NCBI RefSeq assembly: GCF_007829885.1
Contig: NZ_VIWW01000001.1
Span: forward strand, 5,208,001 to 5,272,000
Length of the DNA stretch: 64,000 nt
Direction of reading: 5' to 3'
From: Streptomyces brevispora
GTDB taxonomy: Bacteria > Actinomycetota > Actinomycetes > Streptomycetales > Streptomycetaceae
Below the pieces are notes generated by a model. That model was not told where the DNA came from and did no database searches. It was given only the letters and a program-made list of their open reading frames with translations. Both the position numbers and the translations under genes were made by a program. Below are positions 33,154 to 41,849 of the stretch, piece by piece (the first letter of the stretch is position 1; each line of letters opens with the position of its first letter).

Positions 33154-34434
33154 ATGAACGCACCCCGCGCAGGCGCCTTTGCGCCCGATCCCGTTCGAGC
33201 TGGGCCGTCGGACCGGGCCGAATCCGACACCGGCGCTGGTTCCGACTTCGGTTCCGCCACCGACCTCGGCTCCAGCTCCCACTTCGGTTCCGACACCGGC
33301 CGTTGGTCCGGGCGTTCGGCCGGTCCGTTCGTGACCGAGCTTCGGCTCTCCGCCTTCGCCGCGCACCGGGGCACGGTCGTGCCGCTGGGCCCGCTCACCC
33401 TGCTCGCCGGCCCGTCCGGCAGCGGCGGATCGAGTGTGCTGCGGGCTTACGAGGCGCTGTCCCGGCTGGCAGCAGGGGCGTCGCTCAGCGAGGTGTTCCC
33501 CGACCCGGCGGGGTGCGTACCCGAACGGGCCGCGGCCGACCGGCAGGGCCGGCGCGGGTTCCGGATCGGGTGCACGGCCGACGGCCCGGGCGGACCGGTC
33601 CGGCTCGAACTCGCGATCCAGGCCGAGCCCGCCCTCCGGATCGTCGGCGAGCGGCTGACCCTGGCCGGGGAGACCCTCCTCAGCACCGCGCTCCGCGATC
33701 CGGGACGGCCGATGCTCCAGGCGGCCTGGCACACCGGGGGCGAGCTCCCGGTGACGCGGGAACAGCTGCCGGACGACCGGCTGGGCACGGCACTGCTGCC
33801 GCTGCGGGTCGCGGGCCGGACACCGGGCCAGCTACAAGTGCTGGCCGCCGCCGAACAACTGGTGGTGGCGCTGCGCCCGGCCTTCGTCTGCGAACCGAGG
33901 CCGCATCGGATGCGGGCACCGGTGCCCGCCGGCGAGGGCCGGCTGCGCCGCGACTGCGGCAACCTCGCGGCGGTACTGCATTTCGCGCACAACCGGTACG
34001 GGCGACGGCATGCCCGGCTGGTCGCGCTCGCCAACGCCGGATGCGCGCGACCGGTGACCGGGATCGGCGTCGAGCGGCTCGCGGACGGGCTGGTCCACGC
34101 GGTCGTGGACCGGTGTGACGGAGGCACCACCCCGCTGGCGAGGCTCGGCGACGGCGAACTGCGGTACCTGGCACTCGCCGTGGCCCTGCTCATGGGCCCG
34201 GGCGTGGGCCCGGCGGATACCGAGTCCGAGGTGCCGTCGGCCTTGCAGACCCTCACGGTGCTGGCCGACGGGTTCGACCGGGACCTGGACGGACGGCAGT
34301 CGCGGGAGCTGCTGACGGCGGCGGCCTCGGTGGCGGCCGGCGGTCGGGTCCGGCTGCTCGGCACGGTGACGGAATCGGGCGCGGCACAGGCCCGCAGGAC
34401 GGCCGGAGCGGCAGTGGTAGACCTGGGGCCGTGA
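33154..34434 (+). CDS. ATP-binding (ABC/AAA-like) protein with degenerate P-loop
   Basis: 426 residues from ATG 33154. After a Ser/Gly/Asp-rich N-terminus of about 55 residues comes LTLLAGPSGSGGSSVLRAYEAL, the Walker A region of RecF/SMC-like single-domain ATPases, but the essential lysine is Gly (GPSGSGGSS). The distal signature ARLGDGELRYLALAVALL and TVLADGFDRDLDGRQ stand in for the ABC signature and Walker B. Homologues as I recall them keep the Lys, so ATP hydrolysis may be lost here. Overlaps mazG by 4 nt, suggesting joint function. Confidence 0.7.
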   Translation: MNAPRAGAFAPDPVRAGPSDRAESDTGAGSDFGSATDLGSSSHFGSDTGRWSGRSAGPFVTELRLSAFAAHRGTVVPLGPLTLLAGPSGSGGSSVLRAYEALSRLAAGASLSEVFPDPAGCVPERAAADRQGRRGFRIGCTADGPGGPVRLELAIQAEPALRIVGERLTLAGETLLSTALRDPGRPMLQAAWHTGGELPVTREQLPDDRLGTALLPLRVAGRTPGQLQVLAAAEQLVVALRPAFVCEPRPHRMRAPVPAGEGRLRRDCGNLAAVLHFAHNRYGRRHARLVALANAGCARPVTGIGVERLADGLVHAVVDRCDGGTTPLARLGDGELRYLALAVALLMGPGVGPADTESEVPSALQTLTVLADGFDRDLDGRQSRELLTAAASVAAGGRVRLLGTVTESGAAQARRTAGAAVVDLGP

Positions 34435-34790
34435 CAGAACTGGACGTACCCGCCCTGCAACGACGGCTCTCCGCATTCGCGGCCGCACGCGACTGGGAGC
34501 AGTACCACACCCCGAAGAATCTGGCGTCGGCGCTGAGCGTCGAGGCGTCCGAACTCATGGAGATTTTCCAGTGGCTGACGCCGGAACAGTCGGCCCGGGT
34601 GATGGACGATCCCCGGTCCGCGCACCGGGTGTCGGACGAGGTCGCCGACGTCCTCGCGTATCTGCTGCAGTTCTGCGAAGTGCTGGGCATCGATGTGCTG
34701 GCGGCACTGGCGGCCAAGATCGAGCGGAACGAGGTGCGCTTCCCGGCCAAGAAGGGTACTGATTACGGAAATCGTCACTCTTCGGAGTGA
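34431..34790 (+). CDS. MazG-like nucleotide pyrophosphohydrolase
   Basis: 119 residues from a GTG overlapping the upstream stop. All-alpha NTP-PPase fold with the metal motifs EASELMEIFQWL and DEVADVLAYLL, giving ExxE and ExxD, and length typical of the MazG-like/dCTPase group. It hydrolyses (d)NTPs to NMP and pyrophosphate as house-cleaning. Confidence 0.88.
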   Translation: MTELDVPALQRRLSAFAAARDWEQYHTPKNLASALSVEASELMEIFQWLTPEQSARVMDDPRSAHRVSDEVADVLAYLLQFCEVLGIDVLAALAAKIERNEVRFPAKKGTDYGNRHSSE

Positions 34791-34914
34791 TCAACTTATT
34801 CACAGTCGACAGGCTGTCCACAGATTTCCGAAATCCCCTGGCCTTTCGGTACCGCCGCCCTCACTGTGGGTAATGGAAGAGGTGAGCGGGTTTCGCACCG
34901 AACGGGGGCAACAC

Positions 34915-35451
34915 ATGGAAGCGGAGCGGCTGGTAGCAGTCATCAGGCGGGCTCTGGCCCAGAGCAGGGGCACACCGGACATCATCGCCGAGGCCTGGCA
35001 GGCGCAGGCCCTGGCACAGGCGGTCGGAAGCCGCCTGGCGGCGAGCGGCCCCAAGGAATTAAGGGGCGAGGCAGGAGGCCTCAGCGAGATCGGCGGAAGA
35101 AGCAACGGGGCACTCGACCACCCGGCGGCACGGGCCGGGGTGGCCAGGGCGACGCAGCTCTCCGAGGTCGCTGATCCGCGCGCTGCGCTGACCGGTCTGG
35201 GCGCGCTGCTCGGGGAGGTGGGGATAGCACTGGTCGGGGTGGCGTGCGAGACCGATGAGCAGAGCCTGTACTGGCAGTGCATGGAGGCGATCGACGCCGC
35301 CGACGAGTCGACGGACCGGGTGCACGGAATGCTCCGGCTGCTCGACGAGCGGGATCGCGAGCGTCAGCAGGATCTGGAGCGCAGCCTGGAGCGGGACGGC
35401 CCCCACGGTGTGCTCCACGGACCGGCGGGCCCGGCTTCCGGCCGGCGCTGA
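34915..35451 (+). CDS. Conserved hypothetical protein (DUF6099-like)
   Basis: 178 residues from ATG 34915, with GGGGG upstream. Helical, with an RRALAQSRGTPDIIAEAWQAQALAQAVGS start that I associate with the streptomycete DUF6099 family. Function unknown. The AT-rich stretch at 34790-34870 probably carries its promoter. Confidence 0.65.
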   Translation: MEAERLVAVIRRALAQSRGTPDIIAEAWQAQALAQAVGSRLAASGPKELRGEAGGLSEIGGRSNGALDHPAARAGVARATQLSEVADPRAALTGLGALLGEVGIALVGVACETDEQSLYWQCMEAIDAADESTDRVHGMLRLLDERDRERQQDLERSLERDGPHGVLHGPAGPASGRR

Positions 35452-35549
35452 CAGTTCGGCGTCCCGGCTGCCGGGGATGCCCCGGACACTGCGGGGGTGA
35501 AAGGGGGCAGGAGAGGGGTGAGCGGTGTCCGGGGGTGCAGGATGGATGC

Positions 35550-36473
35550 ATGGATCTTCGAATCTTCACCGAGCCCCAGCAAGGGGCGAGCTACGACACT
35601 CTGCTCACCGTCGCCAAAGCGACCGAGGACCTCGGCTTCGATGCCTTCTATCGTTCCGATCACTACCTGCACATGGGAGGAGGAGACGGTCTCCCCGGCC
35701 CCACGGACGCGTGGATCACGCTGGCCGGGCTGGCGCGCGAGACCAAGCGGATCCGCCTCGGCACGCTGATGACGGCGGGGACGTTCCGACTCCCCGGTGT
35801 GCTCGCCATCCAGGTGGCACAGGTCGACCAGATGTCCGGAGGCCGCGTCGAACTGGGCCTGGGAGCTGGCTGGTTCGAGGACGAGCACAAGGCGTACGGC
35901 ATCCCGTTCCCGCAGGAGAAGTTCGGCCGGCTGGAGGAACAGCTGGAGATCATCACCGGGCTGTGGTCGACCGAGGTCGGTAAGACGTTCAGCTACGACG
36001 GCACGTACTACCAGCTCACCGACTCGCCTGCGCTGCCCAAGCCCGCACAGGCCAAGGTGCCGGTGCTGATCGGCGGGCACGGCGCGAAGCGCACACCGCG
36101 GCTGGCGGCCAAGTACGCCGACGAGTTCAACATCCCGTTCGCCTCGCTGGAGGACAGTGAGCGGCAGTTCGGCCGGGTCAGGGAAGCGGCCGAGGCGGCG
36201 GGCCGGGGACCGGACGAGCTGGTGTACTCCAACGCCCTGGTCGTCTGCGTCGGCAAGGACGACGCCGAGGTGGCGCGTCGTGCCGCCGTCATCGGGCGGG
36301 ACGTTGCGGAGCTCAAGGCGAACGGCCTGGCGGGCTCGCCCGCCGAAGTGGTCGACAAGATCGGTCGGTTCGAGGCCATCGGGGCTTCGCGGATCTACCT
36401 CCAGGTACTGGATCTCGATGACCTGGCGCACCTGGAGCTGATCTCGTCGCAGGTCCAGTCCCAGCTCAGCTGA
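35550..36473 (+). CDS. LLM-class F420-dependent oxidoreductase
   Basis: 307 residues from ATG 35550. Luciferase-like TIM barrel: FDAFYRSDHYLHMGGGDG, TLMTAGTFRLPGVLAIQVAQVDQMSGGRVELGLGAGWFEDEH. Such proteins use coenzyme F420 for hydride transfer; the TIGR03560-like pattern is common in actinobacteria. Substrate unknown. 17 bp before the homocysteine methyltransferase gene, so probably co-transcribed. Confidence 0.88.
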   Translation: MDLRIFTEPQQGASYDTLLTVAKATEDLGFDAFYRSDHYLHMGGGDGLPGPTDAWITLAGLARETKRIRLGTLMTAGTFRLPGVLAIQVAQVDQMSGGRVELGLGAGWFEDEHKAYGIPFPQEKFGRLEEQLEIITGLWSTEVGKTFSYDGTYYQLTDSPALPKPAQAKVPVLIGGHGAKRTPRLAAKYADEFNIPFASLEDSERQFGRVREAAEAAGRGPDELVYSNALVVCVGKDDAEVARRAAVIGRDVAELKANGLAGSPAEVVDKIGRFEAIGASRIYLQVLDLDDLAHLELISSQVQSQLS

Positions 36474-36490
36474 CAGGGAGGGGAACGGCA

Positions 36491-37561
36491 GTGCAGCCCG
36501 CCCGCGATTCCGGCCGCGATCCGGGCCGCGAATTTGACCGTGGTTCGGCTCGCGATTCGGCCGGCGATTCGGCCCATGGCTCCGCTCGCGATTACGGGCG
36601 GCCCTTCGCCGGGACGCCGTCCCGGCCGCTTGCCGCCGCCCTGGCGGCGGGTACGGTCCTGCTCGACGGTGGCCTCTCCAACCAACTGGAGGCGCAGGGC
36701 TGTGATCTGTCCGACGCGTTGTGGTCCGCCCGGCTGCTCGCCGACGGGCCCGGCCAGATCGAGGCGGCGCACACGGCGTATGTGGGTGCGGGTGCGCAGG
36801 TGCTCATCACCGCCAGTTATCAGGCGAGTTTCGAAGGGTTCGGGCGGCGCGGTACCGGGCGGGCGGAGGCGGCCGCGCTGTTCGCCCGCAGTGTGGAGCT
36901 GGCCCGGCGGGCGGCCGGTTCGGTACAGCGGGATGTGTGGGTGGCCGCCTCGGTCGGCCCGTACGGGGCGGTGACGGCGGACGGTGCGGAGTACCGGGGC
37001 CGCTACGGGCTCTCGGTCCGGGAACTGGAACGCTTCCACCGGCCCCGGATCGAGGCGCTGGCCGCCGCCGGCCCCGATGTGCTGGCCCTGGAGACGGTGC
37101 CGGACACCGATGAGGCGGAGGCGCTGCTGCGGGTCGCGGGGGAGTGCGGGCTGCCGGTCTGGCTCTCCTTCACCGTGGCGGACGGGGAGACCCGGGCGGG
37201 ACAGCCGCTGGAGGAGGCGTTCCGTCTTGCCGTCGGGCTCGACGGGGTGGTGGCGGTCGGGGTGAACTGCTGCGATCCGGCCGACGCGGACGGGGCGGTC
37301 CGGACCGCGGCGGAGGTGACCGGCAAGCCGGTCGTCGTCTATCCGAACAGCGGCGAGCGCTGGGATGCCGGGACACGGGGGTGGACCGGAGGCGCCACGT
37401 TCGATCCCGGCCGGGTCCGGGCCTGGCAGACCGCCGGTGCGAGGCTGGTCGGAGGCTGCTGCCGGGTCGGTCCGGACACCATCGCGGAACTGGCCGCACT
37501 GCTCGGAGTAACGGCGGCGAACCACACGGAAGGAGAGGCGGAAGATCCGGAGGCGGACTGA
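36491..37561 (+). CDS. mmuM: Homocysteine S-methyltransferase
   Basis: 356 residues from GTG 36491, with GGGAGGGGAA upstream. After a charged repetitive leader of about 40 residues (Arg-Asp-Ser rich) the barrel begins TVLLDGGLSNQLEAQG. Zinc ligands are the cysteines of GVNCCDP and GGCCRVGPD. It methylates homocysteine with S-methylmethionine or SAM to make methionine. Placed 43 bp before hen1, which consumes SAM; a metabolic link is possible but unproven. Confidence 0.9.
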   Translation: MQPARDSGRDPGREFDRGSARDSAGDSAHGSARDYGRPFAGTPSRPLAAALAAGTVLLDGGLSNQLEAQGCDLSDALWSARLLADGPGQIEAAHTAYVGAGAQVLITASYQASFEGFGRRGTGRAEAAALFARSVELARRAAGSVQRDVWVAASVGPYGAVTADGAEYRGRYGLSVRELERFHRPRIEALAAAGPDVLALETVPDTDEAEALLRVAGECGLPVWLSFTVADGETRAGQPLEEAFRLAVGLDGVVAVGVNCCDPADADGAVRTAAEVTGKPVVVYPNSGERWDAGTRGWTGGATFDPGRVRAWQTAGARLVGGCCRVGPDTIAELAALLGVTAANHTEGEAEDPEAD

Positions 37562-37604
37562 AAATGCCTGGTGAGAGGGAGCGAGCCGGACCATAATCGG
37601 ATGT

Positions 37605-39080
37605 GTGTTCCTGACGATCAGCACAACCGGCACCCCGGAGCGTCCCGCCACCGATCTCGGATTCCTGCTGCACAAGCATCCGGAGAAGGCGCAGACGTTT
37701 CCCACTTCCCACGGCACCGCGCACGTCTTCTATCCCGAGGCGTCCACGGAGCGCTGTACGGCAGCGTTGCTGCTGGAGGTGGATCCCGTGGCGCTGGTGC
37801 GACGGGGAAAGGGCAAGGGCCGGGGCGGTGCCCCCGACGCGGCACTCGCCCAGTACGTCAACGACCGCCCGTACGCTGCCTCTTCGCTGCTGTCCGTCGC
37901 GATGAGCACTGTCTTCAAGTCCGCGCTGGGCGGAACCTGCCGGGCGATGCCCGAACGGGCGGAGGAGACGCTGCCGTTGCGGATCGAGGTGCCCGTCCTG
38001 CCGGCCCGTGGTGGTGCCGAACTGGTACGCAAGCTCTTCGGTCCGCTCGGCTGGTCGCGGGTGGACGCGGTGGCCGTACCGCTGGACGAGCAGTTCCCCG
38101 AGTGGGGGGACTCGCGGTACGTACGGCTCGTGCTGGAAGGCGAGTTGCGGCTGGCGGACGCGCTGCGGCAGCTGTATGTCCTGCTGCCGGTGCTCGACGA
38201 CGCCAAGCACTACTGGGTGTCGCCGGACGAGGTGGACAAGCTGCTGCGCGCCGGTGAGGGCTGGCTGGCCGATCACCCCGAGCAGAAGCTGATCACCAGC
38301 CGGTACCTGGCCCGCCGCTGGGGGCTGACCAGGCAGGCGATGGAGCGGCTGGAACTGGTGCGGCTCGCCGAGTCGGACGACCTCGACGTCGAGAGCATCG
38401 ACAACGCGGTCGACGAGTCGACCGACACCGAGGAGCGGCCGGTGCCGCTGGCAGAGCAGAGGCGGACCGCGATCCTGGCCGCGCTGAGCGGCGCCGGGGC
38501 GAGCCGGGTGCTCGACCTGGGCTGCGGACAGGGCCAGTTGGTGCAGGCACTGCTGAAGGAGGAGCGTTTCACGGAGATCGTCGGCGTGGATGTCTCGATG
38601 CGCGCCCTCACCATCGCCTCGCGCCGGCTGAAGCTGGACCGCATGGGGGAGCGGCAGGCCGCCCGCGTGACGCTTCAGCAGGGCGCGCTCACGTACACCG
38701 ACAAGCGGCTCAAAGGGTACGACGCGGCGGTGCTGAGCGAGGTCATCGAGCATGTCGACCTGCCGCGGCTGCCCGCGCTGGAGTACGCGGTGTTCGGGTC
38801 GGCCCGGCCCCGCACCGTGCTGGTGACCACGCCGAACGTCGAGTACAACGTCCGCTGGGAGACGCTCCCGGCCGGGCACGTCCGGCACGGAGACCACCGA
38901 TTCGAATGGACCCGGGCCGAGTTCCGGAACTGGGCGGGCAAAGTGGCAGGCCGGCACGGGTACGCCGTGGAGTTCGTGCCCGTGGGCCCCGACGACCCCG
39001 AGGTCGGGCCGCCCACCCAGATGGCCGTGTTCACCATGACTACGACCGACGAGACCGAGAAGGAGGCGAAAGCCGCATGA
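37605..39080 (+). CDS. hen1: Bacterial Hen1, 3'-terminal RNA ribose 2'-O-methyltransferase
   Basis: 491 residues from GTG 37605. The N-terminal half is the Hen1-N domain that joins Pnkp. The C-terminal methyltransferase has SAM motif VLDLGCGQGQLV and the metal site EVIEHVD with the downstream HVRHGDHRFEW. With Pnkp it repairs ribotoxin-cleaved RNA and adds a 2'-O-methyl at the break, making the site resistant to further cleavage. ATGA overlap with pnkp. Confidence 0.95.
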   Translation: MFLTISTTGTPERPATDLGFLLHKHPEKAQTFPTSHGTAHVFYPEASTERCTAALLLEVDPVALVRRGKGKGRGGAPDAALAQYVNDRPYAASSLLSVAMSTVFKSALGGTCRAMPERAEETLPLRIEVPVLPARGGAELVRKLFGPLGWSRVDAVAVPLDEQFPEWGDSRYVRLVLEGELRLADALRQLYVLLPVLDDAKHYWVSPDEVDKLLRAGEGWLADHPEQKLITSRYLARRWGLTRQAMERLELVRLAESDDLDVESIDNAVDESTDTEERPVPLAEQRRTAILAALSGAGASRVLDLGCGQGQLVQALLKEERFTEIVGVDVSMRALTIASRRLKLDRMGERQAARVTLQQGALTYTDKRLKGYDAAVLSEVIEHVDLPRLPALEYAVFGSARPRTVLVTTPNVEYNVRWETLPAGHVRHGDHRFEWTRAEFRNWAGKVAGRHGYAVEFVPVGPDDPEVGPPTQMAVFTMTTTDETEKEAKAA

Positions 39081-41722
39081 GCGGTACCAGCGAAAACCCC
39101 GGTGGAAGTACCGGCGACAGCATCAGTGACAGCACCAGCGGAGGCACCAGAACCCGCACCACGCGCATCCTGCCGGTGACCGACCTCTCCCTCGTGGTCC
39201 TCATCGGGGCGAGCGGCTCGGGCAAGTCCACCTTCGCCCACCGGCACTTCAAGCCGACCGAGATCATCTCCTCGGACTTCTGCCGGGGCCTCGTCGCCGA
39301 CGACGAGAACGACCAGAGCGTCAGCCGGGACGCCTTCGACGTCCTGCACTACATCGCGGGCAAGCGCCTGGCCGCCGGACGGCTGACCGTCGTCGACGCC
39401 ACCAGCGTCCAGCCCGAGAGCCGCCGACAGCTGGTGCGACTGGCTCGGGAGCACGATGTGCTGCCCATCGCGATCGTGCTCGACCTGCCCGAAGCGGTCT
39501 GCCTCGCACGCAACGCGGGCCGACCGGACCGCGCCGGCATGCCCCGCCATGTCGTCCAGCGCCACCGCCGCGAGCTGCACCGCTCACTGCGCGGCCTGGA
39601 GCGCGAGGGCTTCCGCAAGGTCCACGTCCTGCACACCGAGGAGGAGACCGAGCACGCCGAAGTGGTGCGCGAGCGCCGCTACAACGACCTCCGTCATCTC
39701 ACCGGCCCCTTCGACATCATCGGCGACATCCACGGCTGCAGTTCCGAACTGGAGACCCTGCTCGGCAAACTCGGCTACGTGGACGGGGCCCACCCCGAAG
39801 GGCGCACGGCCGTCTTCGTCGGCGACCTCGTCGACCGCGGCCCCGACAGCCCCGGTGTGCTGCGCCGCGTGATGTCGATGGTGTCGGCCGGCAACGCCCT
39901 GTGCGTGCCCGGCAACCACGAGAACAAGCTCGGCCGCTACCTCAAGGGCCGCAAGGTCCAGCAGACCCATGGACTCGCGGAGACCATCGAGCAGCTGGAG
40001 CGGGAGGACGCCAAGGGCCCGGAATTCCGGGAGCAGGTCAAGGAGTTCATCGACGGGCTCGTCAGCCACTACGTCCTGGACGACGGCAGACTGGTCGTCT
40101 GCCATGCCGGTCTGCCCGAGAAGTACCACGGGCGCAACTCCGGGCGGGTCCGCTCGCACGCGTTGTACGGCGACACCACCGGCGAGACCGACGAGTTCGG
40201 CCTGCCGGTGCGTTACCCGTGGGCACAGGACTACCGGGGCCGTGCCGCCGTCGTCTACGGCCACACCCCCGTACCCACCACCTCCTGGGTCAACAACACC
40301 ATCTGCCTGGACACCGGAGCCGTCTTCGGCGGGAAGATGACCGCGCTGCGCTGGCCGGAGCGCGAGCTCGTCGACGTACCGGCCGAGCAGGTCTGGTACG
40401 AGCCGGCGAAGCCGCTGACCACCGAGGCGCCGGGTGGCCGGGAGGGCCGACCGCTGGACCTCGCCGATGTACAGGGCCGCCGGGTCGTGGAGACCCGGCA
40501 CATGGGCCGCATCGCGGTGCGCGAGGAGAACGCGGCGGCCGCGCTGGAGGTCATGAGCCGGTTCGCCGTCGACCCGCGGCTGCTCGGCTACCTCCCGCCG
40601 ACCATGGCACCGACGGCCACCTCGAAGGAGGACGGCTACCTGGAGCATCCGGCCGAGGCGTTCGCGCAGTACAGGGCGGACGGCGTGACCAAGGTGGTGT
40701 GCGAGGAGAAGCACATGGGCTCGCGGGCGGTGGTCCTGGTCTGCCGGGACGCGGACGTGGCACGGGAACGCTTCGGGACAGGGGACACCGCCCCGGCTTC
40801 CGGCAGCGGGGGCGGCCCGACGGGCGCCCTGTACACCCGCACCGGACGCCCGTTCCTGGATGACGCCGCGCTGACCGAGGTCGTCCTCGGCCGGCTGCGC
40901 GCGGCGGTCACCGCCGCCGGACTGTGGGAGGAGTGGGACACCGACTGGGTGCTGCTCGACGCCGAGCTGATGCCCTGGTCCCTCAAGGCGGCCGGACTGC
41001 TCCGCTCGCAGTACGCGGCGGTCGGCGCCGCCTCGGGCGCCGTCTTCCCCGCGGCCGAAGCGGCCCTCGCGGCAGCGGCGGAGCGCGGCATCGACGTCGG
41101 CGCGCTCGCCGACCGGCAGCGGGGCCGGGCCGAGGACGCGGCCGCGTTCACCGAGGCCTACCGCCGCTACTGCTGGAGCACCGAGGGTCTGGACGGGGTG
41201 CGGCTGGCGCCGTTCCAGATCCTCGCCGTGCAGGGCCGCTCGCTCGCCGCCGTACCCCATGACGAGCAGCTGGTCTGGCTGGACCGGCTGGTGGAGCACG
41301 ACCCCACGGGGCTGCTCCAGGTCACCCGGCGGCTCGTCGTCGACACCGCCGACGAGGCATCGGTCCGCTCCGGCATCGACTGGTGGCGGGAGATGACCGG
41401 CCGCGGCGGCGAGGGCATGGTGGTCAAGCCGCTCGGGGCGTTCGCCAGGGACGGCAAGGGCCGGCTGGTCCAGCCGGGCATCAAGGTGCGCGGCCGGGAG
41501 TACCTGCGGATCATCTACGGACCCGAGTACACCCGCCCGGAGAACCTGGACCGGCTGCGCGGCCGGTTCCTCGGTCACAAGCGGTCGCTTGCCCTGCGTG
41601 AGTACGCCCTGGGTCTCGAAGCCCTGGACCGGCTGGCCGAGGGCGAGCCGCTGTGGCGGGTGCACGAAGCGGTCTTCGCGGTGCTGGCGCTGGAGTCGGA
41701 GCCGGTGGACCCCCGGCTGTAG
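39077..41722 (+). CDS. pnkp: Polynucleotide kinase-phosphatase-ligase Pnkp
   Basis: 881 residues. Three modules: an N-terminal 5'-kinase (GASGSGKST at about residue 42), a binuclear metallophosphoesterase (GDIHGC, GDLVDRGPD, GNHE; about residues 215-500) and a C-terminal adenylyltransferase whose nucleotidyl lysine is in EEKHMGSRAV. It heals and seals RNA ends with Hen1. A serine/threonine-rich, low-complexity leader of about 30 residues precedes the kinase. All catalytic motifs are present. Confidence 0.96.
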   Translation: MSGTSENPGGSTGDSISDSTSGGTRTRTTRILPVTDLSLVVLIGASGSGKSTFAHRHFKPTEIISSDFCRGLVADDENDQSVSRDAFDVLHYIAGKRLAAGRLTVVDATSVQPESRRQLVRLAREHDVLPIAIVLDLPEAVCLARNAGRPDRAGMPRHVVQRHRRELHRSLRGLEREGFRKVHVLHTEEETEHAEVVRERRYNDLRHLTGPFDIIGDIHGCSSELETLLGKLGYVDGAHPEGRTAVFVGDLVDRGPDSPGVLRRVMSMVSAGNALCVPGNHENKLGRYLKGRKVQQTHGLAETIEQLEREDAKGPEFREQVKEFIDGLVSHYVLDDGRLVVCHAGLPEKYHGRNSGRVRSHALYGDTTGETDEFGLPVRYPWAQDYRGRAAVVYGHTPVPTTSWVNNTICLDTGAVFGGKMTALRWPERELVDVPAEQVWYEPAKPLTTEAPGGREGRPLDLADVQGRRVVETRHMGRIAVREENAAAALEVMSRFAVDPRLLGYLPPTMAPTATSKEDGYLEHPAEAFAQYRADGVTKVVCEEKHMGSRAVVLVCRDADVARERFGTGDTAPASGSGGGPTGALYTRTGRPFLDDAALTEVVLGRLRAAVTAAGLWEEWDTDWVLLDAELMPWSLKAAGLLRSQYAAVGAASGAVFPAAEAALAAAAERGIDVGALADRQRGRAEDAAAFTEAYRRYCWSTEGLDGVRLAPFQILAVQGRSLAAVPHDEQLVWLDRLVEHDPTGLLQVTRRLVVDTADEASVRSGIDWWREMTGRGGEGMVVKPLGAFARDGKGRLVQPGIKVRGREYLRIIYGPEYTRPENLDRLRGRFLGHKRSLALREYALGLEALDRLAEGEPLWRVHEAVFAVLALESEPVDPRL

Positions 41723-41727
41723 GGCCC

Positions 41728-41772
41728 GTCCGGCGGATCATGAACGGGGCCACGCCCCCGGGTCCGCCGGAC
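41728..41772 (+). terminator. Terminator after pnkp
   Basis: Perfect 10-bp stem GTCCGGCGGA / TCCGCCGGAC starting 6 nt after the stop, with a 25-nt loop. Confidence 0.55.
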
Positions 41773-41849
41773 GGTGCCGGTGCGACAACCGGGGAAACCG
41801 GCTGGTGATTCGCCGGGTGAACGGCGCTCCGCGCGGTGAGGATGTGGGC

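Noticed and set aside
39584..41665. Long minus-strand open frame of 693 codons opposite pnkp
   Set aside because: Antisense shadow of a GC-rich gene; low-complexity His/Arg/Val/Gln composition and no domain; Pnkp on the other strand is certain.
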